Part shown: positions 24,732-33,449 of the stretch, one piece after another
Position numbering within the stretch: position 1 is the first letter of the stretch
Layout: each line of letters opens with the position of its first letter
Assembly: GCA_046756245.1 (NCBI GenBank)
Contig: JBHHVZ010000022.1
Coordinates: forward strand, 1-33,826
Length of the DNA: 33,826 nucleotides
Direction of reading: 5' to 3'
Origin: G021776435 sp046756245
Lineage (GTDB): Bacteria > Pseudomonadota > Alphaproteobacteria > Caulobacterales > Parvularculaceae
Made by a program: the position numbers and the translations under genes
Notes under the pieces: generated by a model
What the model saw: the letters and a program-made list of their open reading frames with translations, nothing else
The model's database searches: none
What the model was told of the DNA's origin: nothing

Positions 24732-26779
24732 TCGTCCGTCTTCTTGTCCGTCCGGTAGCGCTCGAACCAGGCGAGGATGTTGTCGACTTTGGCGATGAGA
24801 TGCGACGGCCGGCCGGCGATGAAATGCGGCGCTTCCGGCACCCGCGCGAGCGCCGCATCCACCTTTCTGAGTTTCAGCGCCTGATAGAACTGCTCGGCTT
24901 CAGAGCTCGGCGTGCGGAAATCGGCCTCGCCCGTCATCACCATGGTCGGCGTTTTGACGTTGCCGGCGAGCGAGAGGGGAGAGCGCTTCCAATATGCGTT
25001 TATGTCCTCCCAGGGCGGCTTGGCGAACCAGTAGAGATGGAAGAACGGCGTGAAATCCGCGGTGAGCGCGAAACTCGTCCAGTTGATGACAGGCTTGGCG
25101 ACGACGGCGGCGCGAAAGCGGTCGGTCTTGCCGACGATCCAGGCGGTGAGCACGCCGCCGCCGGAGCCGCCGGTGACGAAAAGATTATCGCCGTCGATGT
25201 AAGGTTCACCCAGCATCATGTCGACGCCAGACATGAGGTCGTCATAGTCCTCGCCCGGATAGTTATGATGGATCAAATTGGCGAATTCGTCGCCATAGCT
25301 CGTCGAGCCGCGGGGGTTCGCATAAAGCACCACATAACCGGCGGCGGCGTAGAGTTGCGCTTCAGCCGAGAAATGCGGTCCGTAGGCGGCGAACGGTCCG
25401 CCGTGAATTTCGAGGATCAGCGGATATTTTTTGTTCGGATCGAAATGCGGGGGTTTGACGACCCAGCCTTCGATTTCGCGTCCGTCTGCTGAGGATTTCC
25501 AGGCCTTGCGCTCGACTTCGCCGAGCGTTCGCGCGCCCAGGAGATCTTCATTGAGACGGGTGAGGCGCACAGGCCTGCCGGCGGCGGTCGAATAGGCCAC
25601 ATCCGCCGGGCGGCCCGCCCGGTCGCTGGTATAGGCGAAGGCGCCGTTCCCGGCGGCTGTAAACGATCCGCTCGTATAGGGCCTGCCGACGCCGACGCTG
25701 CCAATGTCGCGCACCAGCGGGGTCACGTCGCCGCCAAGAGTCACGCGAGCAAGATATGTTCGTCCGTGATCGTCATATTGGGCGTAGAGCGCATCCGAAC
25801 CGCCTGCCCATGCGATTGCGTTGATGGAACGATCAAATCTTCCGGTCACGACGCGTTTTCCCGAACCATTTGTATTCATCACATAAAGCCGCGTCGTATG
25901 ATAACCCATCTTCTTGTCGTCGAATCCGAGATAGGCGATGCGCGCGCCGTCGGGCGAGACGAGGGGGCTTTGATCGGGCCCCTTGCGCGTGGTGAGGCGG
26001 TTGAGAGCGCCGGAATCGATATTGACCGACCAGATGTCGCTTTCAATCGGATCATATTCCCAATCGTCATTGCGGTTGGCCGAAAAGACGATGGCCGAAC
26101 CGTCGGCCGTCCAGCTCAACGGCCCGCCATGATCGAAATCGCCGTCGGTGAGGCGGCGCGGCGTGCCGCCGTCGGCCGGAACGACGAAAATGTGCGTATG
26201 TCCTGGCTTCAGATAGCCTTGGCCGTCGGCGCGATAGACGACGTCGTCGATAATCTTGATGGGCGGGGCCCATTCGGCGCCTTCCGGTTTCGGCGGCGCC
26301 TTGGCGAGCGGTTCGGCCGAACTTTCAACAAACATCGCAAACGCGATCTGCTCGCCGTCCGGCGACCAGGCGATCGACTGCGGCGTTTCGGCGAGGTTGG
26401 TGAGGAGGGCGGTCTGGCCTGTATCCATCCAGCGCACGAAGAGCTCCGGCTTGCCGCCTTCAACGGCTGACACATAGGCGAGACGGTCGCCCGACGGCGA
26501 CCAGCGCGGATTTGAATAATTCGCCGCGCCCGAGAGCAGCGGGCGATGATTTTTCCTTTCGGTCGACAGGAACCAGATATTCGACCGCGCGCGGTCAGTC
26601 ATCACGTTCATCGAGCGGCGGACATAGACCACGGCCTGGCCGTCCGGCGAAATTTGCGGATCAGCGGCGATTTCGAGCTCGAAAACGTCGGTGTTCTTGA
26701 AGACGTCGTCCGCAGCTTTTTCATCGGCGGCGAAAGCGGCGCCCGCGGCCAGCGTTACAGCGAGAATGATCGCGCGCAT
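24728..26779 (-). CDS. Exported S9-family serine peptidase (prolyl oligopeptidase / acylaminoacyl-peptidase type)
   Basis: Periplasmic serine peptidase, 683 residues. A signal peptide (1-17, AAGAAFA) is followed by a beta-propeller with repeated SPDG-type motifs (SPDGQ, SPSGD, SPDGE, SPDGA) to about 400. A C-terminal alpha/beta hydrolase then carries EIHGGPFAAYG, nucleophile Ser539 (TGGSGGG), Asp620 (GEADFRTP) and His652 (APHFIAGRP). Length and triad fit dipeptidyl-peptidase or acylaminoacyl-peptidase-like S9 enzymes, which cleave short peptides. AAGGAG lies 6 bases before the ATG. It converges on the acylase gene, overlapping by four bases. Confidence 0.93.
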   Translation of the reverse strand: MRAIILAVTLAAGAAFAADEKAADDVFKNTDVFELEIAADPQISPDGQAVVYVRRSMNVMTDRARSNIWFLSTERKNHRPLLSGAANYSNPRWSPSGDRLAYVSAVEGGKPELFVRWMDTGQTALLTNLAETPQSIAWSPDGEQIAFAMFVESSAEPLAKAPPKPEGAEWAPPIKIIDDVVYRADGQGYLKPGHTHIFVVPADGGTPRRLTDGDFDHGGPLSWTADGSAIVFSANRNDDWEYDPIESDIWSVNIDSGALNRLTTRKGPDQSPLVSPDGARIAYLGFDDKKMGYHTTRLYVMNTNGSGKRVVTGRFDRSINAIAWAGGSDALYAQYDDHGRTYLARVTLGGDVTPLVRDIGSVGVGRPYTSGSFTAAGNGAFAYTSDRAGRPADVAYSTAAGRPVRLTRLNEDLLGARTLGEVERKAWKSSADGREIEGWVVKPPHFDPNKKYPLILEIHGGPFAAYGPHFSAEAQLYAAAGYVVLYANPRGSTSYGDEFANLIHHNYPGEDYDDLMSGVDMMLGEPYIDGDNLFVTGGSGGGVLTAWIVGKTDRFRAAVVAKPVINWTSFALTADFTPFFHLYWFAKPPWEDINAYWKRSPLSLAGNVKTPTMVMTGEADFRTPSSEAEQFYQALKLRKVDAALARVPEAPHFIAGRPSHLIAKVDNILAWFERYRTDKKTDD

Positions 26780-26908
26780 GAATTTCTCCTTCGAGGTTGC
26801 AGCGTAAACGCCGGCGCAAAGAATTCATGGCTCCGGAGCTTGTGGCAACCCGCTTACGGGCTGTGATCGCCGGAAATACCGCGAAAGGGCGCGCGGGCTC
26901 TGTTGGTT

Positions 26909-26935
26909 TATTGTCGCACAATTTATATTGTCGCA
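26909..26935. repeat. Direct repeat TATTGTCGCA x2 upstream of the S9 peptidase gene
   Basis: TATTGTCGCA occurs at 26909-26918 and 26926-26935, period 17. Within it ACAAT-N4-ATTGT is also an inverted repeat. The minus strand reads TTGCGA, 17 bases, CAATAA, a possible weak promoter for the peptidase. This 265-base gap otherwise holds only a GC hairpin, CGCCGC-N4-GCGGCG (26947-26962), which may weakly end the MBL gene. Confidence 0.5.
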
Positions 26936-27044
26936 AATTTAAAATGCGCCGCGGTCGCGGCGTCCTCTGCTGCCGGACTATCTCTGGAACCTTCCTTAAT
27001 CCGTTGCGCAACAAGATATTTCGGCGCTGTGCATCTGCGCCCCG

Positions 27045-27896
27045 CTAAAGCGGCGCGTCGATCGTCATCCCGTCATAGGCCGGTTCGACGCCGGCCGGCA
27101 GGTCACGCACAAGCGTCTGATAATCCATATGCACATGCAGATTGGTAAGAATGGCGCGCTCGGGTTTGAGGCGCGCAATCCATTCCAGCGCCAAATCGAG
27201 ATGGGCGTGCGTCACATGCGGTTTCATTTGCAACGCGTCGACAATCCAGACCTTGACGCCTTTAAGCGCCTCGAAGCTTTTCTCCGGCAATCCGATAACG
27301 TCGCTTGAATAGGCAACATCGCCGAAACGAAAACCGAGTGAATTCACCCCGCCATGGAACTGTAGGAAAGACCGGACCGGAACCAGTCCGCCGGGCCCTT
27401 CAACGGCGAAGTCCGCGCCCGGCGCGGGCATGTCGATGCGTTCGAGGATTGGCCGGTAATGGCTGCCGGGCTTCTGTGTGAAACAATAATCGAACCGTCG
27501 CGTGAGCGCCCCGGCCGTCTCTGCGTCGATATAGACCGGAATGCGCCGCCCCATCGCCAGCGCGAATATGCGCAGATCGTCAACGCCGTTGGTCTGGTCG
27601 GCGTGATCATGCGTATAGAGAACGGCGTCGATGCGCGCACAGCGCGCCGCCAGCAATTGCGCGCGCATGTCCGGCGACGTGTCCACCAGAACCGTCGTCG
27701 CTGCGTCGGGTCTGAAACCGCGCTCAGGATGCGCGCGCCGGACAAGGATCGAACAGCGCGTGCGCCGGTTTTTCGGCTCGTTGGGATCGCATGCGCCCCA
27801 GACGCCGGCGCCGTCGGGTCCGCCCGGCCGCGGAACGCCGCCCGACGACCCGCAGCCGAGGACCGTCACGCGCAGGCGGTTCCCCTTCCCGCTCAT
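27045..27896 (-). CDS. MBL-fold metallo-hydrolase (PhnP-like, COG1235)
   Basis: Metallo-beta-lactamase fold hydrolase, 283 residues, of the group with PhnP cyclic phosphate phosphodiesterases. The N-terminus VTVLGCGSSGGVPRPGG and GVWGACDPNEPKNRRTRCSILV is typical. The metal motif reads THDHADQTNG (His96, His98, Asp100), with Gln101 where HxHxDH has His. Later metal-binding elements are FHGGVNSLGF and LTNLHVHMDY. It overlaps the end of the TatD-like gene by 4 bases (ATGA) and is the last gene of the rlpA-to-MBL cluster. The substrate is unknown. Confidence 0.88.
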   Translation of the reverse strand: MSGKGNRLRVTVLGCGSSGGVPRPGGPDGAGVWGACDPNEPKNRRTRCSILVRRAHPERGFRPDAATTVLVDTSPDMRAQLLAARCARIDAVLYTHDHADQTNGVDDLRIFALAMGRRIPVYIDAETAGALTRRFDYCFTQKPGSHYRPILERIDMPAPGADFAVEGPGGLVPVRSFLQFHGGVNSLGFRFGDVAYSSDVIGLPEKSFEALKGVKVWIVDALQMKPHVTHAHLDLALEWIARLKPERAILTNLHVHMDYQTLVRDLPAGVEPAYDGMTIDAPL

Positions 27897-28684
27897 GACG
27901 CCGCCAGCCGTTTGGCGCGCTTGAATAAGCGAAAGAAATTGTCCGCGGTCGCATTTTCGATGGCGGCGCGATCGACGCCTTTGATTTCCGCAAGTTTGTC
28001 GGCGACATGAACGAGAAACGCCGGCTCGTTGCGCCGGCCGCGCATCGGGACCGGCGCCAGATACGGACAGTCGGTTTCGAGAATAATTCGCTCGAGCGGC
28101 GTCGCTTCTGCGAGTGCGCGTATGTCATGCGCGTTCTTGAACGTAAGGACGCCGGAAATCGACACGTAACCGCCCATCCCGAGCGCGGCTTTCGCAAGCG
28201 CCGGGCCGCCCGTATAGCAGTGCAGGAGCGGCGTGAATGCGCCGCCTTGCCGGTGTTCCCTTTCGAGCGTCGCCTGCATGTCGGCGTCAGCGTTGCGCGT
28301 GTGGATGATAAGCGGCAGACCGGTTTTGCGCGCCGCCTCGATATGGGCGCGAAAAACCGGCGCCTGCAGTGCGCGGTCGGAATGTTCATAAAAATAATCG
28401 AGCCCGCACTCGCCAATTCCGATGACGTCTTCGTCTTCGGCGAGTTCGATCAGTGTGGCGGCGGCGAGATCAGGACAGTCTTTCGCATGATGCGGATGCA
28501 CTCCGACCGAACGCCAGATGAAATCATGGGCGCCGGCGATTGCAGCAATCGCCGTGGTCGACTCGAGCCGGTCTGAAATCGTCAGCATGGCGGCGACGCC
28601 GGCCGCGCGGGCGCGCTTGATGACTTCGGCGAGGTCGTCTGCGTATCGGTCCGAATGGAGATTGACGTGACTATCGACGAGCAT
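27893..28684 (-). CDS. TatD-family metal-dependent hydrolase
   Basis: TIM-barrel amidohydrolase-like enzyme of about 263 residues; TatD members are DNases or phosphoesterases. Metal-ligand motifs: ECGLDYF with the bridging Glu, IHTRNAD, LHCYTGG, and ETDCPYLAP with the catalytic Asp. The N-terminal motif is DSHVNLH rather than the usual SHCH, so one His ligand is Asn8. The ATG at 28684 gives the family start MLVDSH; upstream frame is arginine-rich and overlaps holB. It begins 8 bases after holB and is coupled to the MBL gene. Confidence 0.9.
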   Translation of the reverse strand: MLVDSHVNLHSDRYADDLAEVIKRARAAGVAAMLTISDRLESTTAIAAIAGAHDFIWRSVGVHPHHAKDCPDLAAATLIELAEDEDVIGIGECGLDYFYEHSDRALQAPVFRAHIEAARKTGLPLIIHTRNADADMQATLEREHRQGGAFTPLLHCYTGGPALAKAALGMGGYVSISGVLTFKNAHDIRALAEATPLERIILETDCPYLAPVPMRGRRNEPAFLVHVADKLAEIKGVDRAAIENATADNFFRLFKRAKRLAAS

Positions 28685-28692
28685 GACGGCGC

Positions 28693-29724
28693 TTAAGCGG
28701 CGCGGCCTTGCAGGGACGCGCGCAAATCGCGCCCCATGGCGAAAACAAGTTGTCCGCGGTCGAGATTGAGCGCGTCGCCGCGCGCGGAAAGGGTCGTGAG
28801 CTTCTCCCATGCGTCCAAAAGCCGATCAACCGACGCGTCGGCGAGCGGCGCTTTCGCCTCCTCGCCTCGCGCCCGGCTGCGTGCGGCGTCGCTTAAGCTT
28901 TCAAGGACGATTTCACTGAAAAGCTCCCATTTGGCGTCATTGGCGGCGCCGGTAAGCGCCGCAGCGACGCCGGCGAAATCTCCGTCGCCGGTCGCGGCGA
29001 TGAAAAAACTTTCCGCGCACGCCACTGCATCGACGCCGTCATGTTCGGCGAGACGGATGGCGCGTCCCGGCAGGCCGCGGGCGGCGGCGGCGATCATGCG
29101 GGCGTCTTCGCCGTCGGCCGCGCCCTCTTCTTCCAGAAAGCGGGTGATCGTGGCTTCGGCGACCGGACGCAGCACGAGCCTTCTACAGCGCGACTGGATC
29201 GTCGCCAACAGCCGTCCCGGCGCATGGGCGACGAGGATAATCAGGGTGTCGGCCGGCGGCTCCTCAAGCGCCTTCAGGAGCGCATTGGCGGCGTTGCGGT
29301 TCATGTCGTCGGCGGCGTCGACGATCGCCACGCGCCAGCCGCCATAGGACGCCGTGACATTCAGGAAGTTTGTCAGGTTGCGAATCTTTTCGACGGATAT
29401 TTCCGATTCGTAGCGCGATTTTTTCTCATCCCACTCCCGCTGCGCGATGAACAGGTCCGGATGGGCCCGACCGGCCACCAGCCGGAAGACGCGCGAGTCC
29501 GGCTCGATCGATAGCCCCGCCGCCCCTGTCAAGGCCGAGGGATCGAGCAGCGCCCGCGCCAGCCGATAAGCGAGCGTCGCTTTGCCGAGCCCTTTGGGCC
29601 CGGCGATGATCCAGCCATGGCTAAGCGCGCCTCTGTCCAAGCGCGCGCGCAGAAGGCGCTCGGCCTCGTCATGGCCGGTAAGCGTCGACCGGGCTTCGGG
29701 TGCGGGAACGTTTTCCATCGCCAT
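28693..29724 (-). CDS. holB: DNA polymerase III subunit delta'
   Basis: Clamp-loader subunit of the replicative polymerase, 343 residues. Residues 36-50 hold a P-loop-like segment GPKGLGKAT, then ISVEKIRNLTNFLN, VDAADDMNRNAANALLKALEEPP and the SRCRR sensor arginine region. The three clustered cysteines of the zinc module in E. coli delta' are not visible. Start ATG 29724; another ATG two codons on is possible. It follows tmk by 47 bases, the classic tmk-holB pair. metG, often found between holB and tatD in alphaproteobacteria, is absent. Confidence 0.92.
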   Translation of the reverse strand: MAMENVPAPEARSTLTGHDEAERLLRARLDRGALSHGWIIAGPKGLGKATLAYRLARALLDPSALTGAAGLSIEPDSRVFRLVAGRAHPDLFIAQREWDEKKSRYESEISVEKIRNLTNFLNVTASYGGWRVAIVDAADDMNRNAANALLKALEEPPADTLIILVAHAPGRLLATIQSRCRRLVLRPVAEATITRFLEEEGAADGEDARMIAAAARGLPGRAIRLAEHDGVDAVACAESFFIAATGDGDFAGVAAALTGAANDAKWELFSEIVLESLSDAARSRARGEEAKAPLADASVDRLLDAWEKLTTLSARGDALNLDRGQLVFAMGRDLRASLQGRAA

Positions 29725-29771
29725 CGGTCTTAAGACTTACGCGCGCGTTTTTGAAGCGCCGGCCCGTCCGC

Positions 29772-30422
29772 CTAGAAAAGCCCCAGCCGCGCGCGGACCG
29801 TTTCAGCGACTTTGGCCGCCACCTCATCGACCGAACCGCGCGCGTCGATGACAACGCACCGTTCGGGCTCCCTGGCGGCGATGTCGAGATACGCTTCGCG
29901 GACGCGCTCCTGAAATTCGTCACCCTTGGCTTCATAGCGCTGCGCGCCGCCGCGCTGAACGGCGCGTTTGAGCCCTTCATTCGGCGGCGCATCGAGAATG
30001 ATCGTCAGGTCGGGACCGTTCTCGCCGACGACGAGGTCGTAAAGCGCGCGCGCCGTTTCGGGCCCAAGCGCGCCGGCGACGCCCTGATAGGCCATCGTCG
30101 AGTCTGCGAAGCGATCCGAAATAACGACGGCGCCGCGGTTGCGCGCGGGTTTGATCGTCCGTTCAAGATGATCGGCGCGCGCCGCATAAAGCAAAAGCGC
30201 GTCGGCGAGCGGCGACCAGCGTTCAGGCGGTCCGTTGACGATCAAGTTGCGGATCAATTCCGATCCCGGAGAGCCGCCCGGTTCGCGAGTCACAACGACT
30301 TCATGGCCAGCGTCGCGCAATGCCGCTGCAAGCCGGTCGATCTGCGTCGACTTGCCGACTCCGTCGCCGCCTTCAAAGGTGATGAAGGGCCCGCATAGTT
30401 TTTTCCGGGACGGACGTTTCAC
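29772..30422 (-). CDS. tmk: Thymidylate kinase
   Basis: Phosphorylates dTMP to dTDP; 216 residues. The P-loop GGDGVGKST is at 18-26, TREPGGSPGSELIR at about 45, DRFADST at 103-109 in the DRX motif, and ALGPETARAL in the LID region. The start is GTG at 30422, immediately after the TAG of the upstream carboxypeptidase gene, with a weak ribosome site; no better start lies before the P-loop. Coupled to the carboxypeptidase gene and holB. Confidence 0.96.
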   Translation of the reverse strand: MKRPSRKKLCGPFITFEGGDGVGKSTQIDRLAAALRDAGHEVVVTREPGGSPGSELIRNLIVNGPPERWSPLADALLLYAARADHLERTIKPARNRGAVVISDRFADSTMAYQGVAGALGPETARALYDLVVGENGPDLTIILDAPPNEGLKRAVQRGGAQRYEAKGDEFQERVREAYLDIAAREPERCVVIDARGSVDEVAAKVAETVRARLGLF

Positions 30423-31583
30423 CTATTGCGCCGATGCTTCTGTCTCGGATTCCGGTTTGACCAGCAGCGTGCGCGCCGCAAGCGCAATCTTGCCGAAAAT
30501 GCCGAGTTCTTCGACCGCGCGTCCGGCGAACAGAGGATATTCACGCGCGTCGCCGCCGGGCAACTCAACCCGGAGAAAGCCGATCTGCTGATTTTCCGCG
30601 ATCGGCGCGCCTACGGGCCCTTCATAGACCATTTTCGCATTGACAGTGTCGGCGGACGAGCGGTGAACGATGAGTTCGACGGCCTCATGGGTAATAAGCG
30701 GTACGGACTTGTCCTTGCCCTTGAAGACCAACGCTTCTCCGACAATGTCGCCAGGCATATAGAGCGTCTTTTGCGTAAAGTCGTCGAAGGCGATCCGCAT
30801 TAGCCGCTGCGCTTCCGTCGCGCGCTCCTTTTCGGAGCCAAGACCGTTGACGACGATGATCCGGCGCTCGCCGTTGCGCCGCGCCGAGGCGACAAGACCG
30901 AAGCCGGACTCTTCAGTATGTCCTGTTTTCAGGCCGTCCGCGCCGTCGAACAGGTTAAGCAGCGGATTGCGGTTCTCCTGACGGATTTTTTCCCAGGTGA
31001 ATTCGCGCTCGGCGAATATGGCGTAATATTCGGGATAGTCGCGGATGATTTTGCGCGCGAGGATGCCGAGATCGCGCATGCTCATTTTCTGGCCGTCGTC
31101 CGGCCAGCCGGTTGCGTTGGAGAAAGTCGAATTATTCATCCCCCATTCGCGCGCTTTTCGGGTCATCAGGTCGGCGAAAGCTTCTTCGCTGCCGGAAATG
31201 TTTTCCGCAATGACGATGCAGGCGTCGTTGCCTGATTGAACGATGACGCCGCGCAAGAGGTTCTCGAGCGAAATGTCGGTGTCGACGCGGACCCACATTT
31301 TCGACCCGCCCTTGCGCCAGGCTTTTTCACTGACATGAAGCTTGTCAGAGAGTTTCAACGAGCCCTCTTTGAGACGCTCGAAGACGATCGCGACCGTCAT
31401 CAACTTGCTCATCGAGGCGGGCGCGGTCGGCGTGTCGGCGTTTTTTTCAAAGAGCACCGCGCCGGTTTTGTGATCCATGAGCAACGCGTATTCCGCCAGC
31501 GTGGTGATCGGCGATTCCGCGCGCGCGGCGACATGCGCGCATAAAACAAAGGCGGCGAAAATTAAAGCTGAAAGCCGTTTCAT
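30423..31583 (-). CDS. D-alanyl-D-alanine carboxypeptidase (PBP5/6-like)
   Basis: Periplasmic low-molecular-weight penicillin-binding protein, 386 residues, trimming the terminal D-Ala of peptidoglycan stem peptides. A signal peptide (about 1-22, AARA) precedes the catalytic domain. Its motifs are SMSK at 57-60 (SxxK), SGN at 117-119 (SxN) and KTG at 219-221. The C-terminal beta domain (about 270-360) ends in an amphipathic tail that may anchor it. The ATG at 31583 is chosen over an in-frame start 69 bases upstream because it yields the signal peptide. It follows rlpA by 90 bases and abuts tmk. Confidence 0.95.
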   Translation of the reverse strand: MKRLSALIFAAFVLCAHVAARAESPITTLAEYALLMDHKTGAVLFEKNADTPTAPASMSKLMTVAIVFERLKEGSLKLSDKLHVSEKAWRKGGSKMWVRVDTDISLENLLRGVIVQSGNDACIVIAENISGSEEAFADLMTRKAREWGMNNSTFSNATGWPDDGQKMSMRDLGILARKIIRDYPEYYAIFAEREFTWEKIRQENRNPLLNLFDGADGLKTGHTEESGFGLVASARRNGERRIIVVNGLGSEKERATEAQRLMRIAFDDFTQKTLYMPGDIVGEALVFKGKDKSVPLITHEAVELIVHRSSADTVNAKMVYEGPVGAPIAENQQIGFLRVELPGGDAREYPLFAGRAVEELGIFGKIALAARTLLVKPESETEASAQ

Positions 31584-31673
31584 AACCCGAACAAAAACTC
31601 CTCTGCGCGCCCCATTCACAACCTGCGCGGCTGTCGGATTCCGGAGCGTCACTACGCCAAATCGACGACGCCG

Positions 31674-32810
31674 TTAAGGCGTAATCGTGATGATTTTCGC
31701 GTCACCATAGCCCGCTTCGCGCACGGCGGCCAAGGCTTCCGCGGCCGATTTGCGGTCGTTGAAGGGGCCGAGCCGGACTCTATAGAGGGCGCCTTGCGGG
31801 CGCTCCAGCCGTGCGATCCGCAAGACGCCGAGTTCGGCCAGCGCCAGTTTGGTTGCTTCAAGATTGTTAAGATTTGCGAATGCTGCGACCTGTACGGCGT
31901 AGAGCGTACCCGCGCCGGCATCGGTCGAAAGAGCCGAAAGCCGGGGGTCAGCGGCGGCGGCAGTCGGAGCCGGCGCATCAGCGGGAGACGGCGACGCCGC
32001 AGTCAATGGCCGGTCGCCTGCTTCGCCAGCCGCGGACGTCGAGCCGGCGTTTCCGGCCCCCGGTTTGACGGCCGTCGGCGCCGCCGAGATTGTCTGCCCT
32101 CTGGCGTCTTCCTTAAAAGGGGGCGGCGGTTCGCCGCTTGCCTGAGCTTCAGCTTCGGCCAGCGCAAACGTCTTGGCGCCGGCGGTCAGTTCTTCCGCGA
32201 CGTTGGCGACGATGATGCGGGAGATCGAATCGACAGGCTCCTCGCCGCCGGCGGCCGCTTCCGCAGCGAGTCCGACCAACAGCGGGCTTAGATCTGAAGC
32301 GCGCGCCATTTGCGATCCCCGCGGCGCGCGCGCGGCAAGCTTTGCGCGCCCGAGATAGCGCACCTTGACGCGGGCGACGCCGTCCCGCTCAAACCCCAGC
32401 TTGCGCGCCGCCGCCTGCGATAAATCGATGATCCGGTTTTTCACGAACGGACCGCGGTCGTTCACCCTGATAATGGCGCGCCGGCCGTTTTCGAGATTCC
32501 TCACTTCGACGAGCGAGGGCAGCGGCAGGGTCGTATGGGCCGCCGACAGGCGGTTCCTGTCGAAGATTTCGCCGTTGGCGGTCCGTCGGCCGTGAAATTC
32601 GCGACCATACCAGGAGGCCATGCCGACCGCCGCATAATCGGGATCCTCGCGCGGATAGTACCAGCGTCCGTTCACCTTATAGGGCTGGCCGACCTTGTAA
32701 TGAGGCTGCGGCGTCGCCGGGGGCCGCGGCGCAACACAACCGGCGAGAATGACGGCGGTGCAAAAAGCGGCCAGCAGACGGATCGTACGGGGGGCGCGCT
32801 CGCGGGTCAC
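31674..32810 (-). CDS. rlpA: RlpA-family septal lipoprotein with SPOR domain
   Basis: Outer-membrane lipoprotein of 378 residues; RlpA members are lytic transglycosylases or bind denuded glycan at septa. The signal ends in the lipobox LAGC with Cys25. The double-psi beta-barrel (about 60-155) has MASWYGREFHGRRTANGE and NDRGPFVKNRIIDLS. A long Ala/Pro/Gly-rich linker follows to about 295, then a C-terminal SPOR domain (YAVQVAAFANLNNLE, then YRVRLGPFNDRKSAAEAL), which binds septal peptidoglycan. The start is GTG with AAGGAG upstream. First gene of the rlpA-to-MBL operon, diverging from the tRNA gene. Confidence 0.94.
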   Translation of the reverse strand: MTRERAPRTIRLLAAFCTAVILAGCVAPRPPATPQPHYKVGQPYKVNGRWYYPREDPDYAAVGMASWYGREFHGRRTANGEIFDRNRLSAAHTTLPLPSLVEVRNLENGRRAIIRVNDRGPFVKNRIIDLSQAAARKLGFERDGVARVKVRYLGRAKLAARAPRGSQMARASDLSPLLVGLAAEAAAGGEEPVDSISRIIVANVAEELTAGAKTFALAEAEAQASGEPPPPFKEDARGQTISAAPTAVKPGAGNAGSTSAAGEAGDRPLTAASPSPADAPAPTAAAADPRLSALSTDAGAGTLYAVQVAAFANLNNLEATKLALAELGVLRIARLERPQGALYRVRLGPFNDRKSAAEALAAVREAGYGDAKIITITP

Positions 32811-32890
32811 GCTGGCTCAACTCCTTCCGCTTCGCCGCGAACGCTATGCGACTCGCGGAGGGCGGGCAATCTCCCTGCAACTCCCTGCGC

Positions 32891-32918
32891 TTGTCATTTT
32901 TCGCGAGGCGCATACATT
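32891..32918 (+). promoter_or_regulatory. Promoter of tRNA-Ser
   Basis: TTGTCA (32891-32896) and TACATT (32913-32918) lie 16 bases apart, giving a start near 32925, five bases before the tRNA. Confidence 0.65.
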
Positions 32919-32929
32919 CGCGGCGCGCC

Positions 32930-33020
32930 GGATGGGTGGCTGAGTGGTCGAAAGCGGCGGTCTTGAAAACCGTTGGGCGTTTCAAGCGTCCCGGGGGTTC
33001 GAATCCCTCCCCATCCGCCA
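32930..33020 (+). tRNA. tRNA-Ser (anticodon UGA)
   Basis: A 91-base tRNA with a long variable arm. The acceptor stem GGATGGG (32930-32936) pairs with CCCATCC (33010-33016), followed by discriminator G and encoded CCA. The anticodon loop CTTGAAA has TGA at 32964-32966 in a 5-bp stem. The extra arm and GGTTCGAATCC T-arm fit serine tRNAs. Confidence 0.96.
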
Positions 33021-33449
33021 GCTTTCCGCATAACAAATTGATTTTCCATATTTTTTTGCGGCACCCCCGGATTCCGTCCCACAAATTGCGCCACGCAATA
33101 AAATTAGGCCTTTGGGATGCGATTTTTTTTCTTGCGGCCGGGAAAAATTGCGGGCCTGCATGGCTGTTTGATTGCGCACGTTGGTTCTCTACATAAGGCT
33201 GCTGCGTCAAGTTCTTTCCGATCCGTTTCGGGTTCGCCCTGCTCGCCGTGGTTCTCTTCGACGTCCGGCTTGTCGCCGGCGTCAGCATCCGGGTCTCATG
33301 AGCGTTGGGGACCAACGGGGCGGCGCACCGTATTAAACGCAGCATTTCATCTGCAACCAACGATGTCGCGCTCGTCCTGCCGGTCCGGCGGCCTAGCGGA
33401 TTTGCTTCCGTCAGGTCAGGGAAAGGATCAACTCAGATGTCAGTCGGCG
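33021..33449. other. Noncoding region between tRNA-Ser and the IS110 transposase
   Basis: No convincing protein gene is seen in these 429 bases. The left part is AT-rich with T-runs (33050-33057, 33123-33130). From about 33195 the DNA has hairpins such as GTTGG-GGA-CCAAC (33304-33316) and CCGGC-TTGTC-GCCGG (33265-33279) and is presumably the 3' noncoding end of the insertion sequence. The exact boundary is not visible. Confidence 0.5.
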
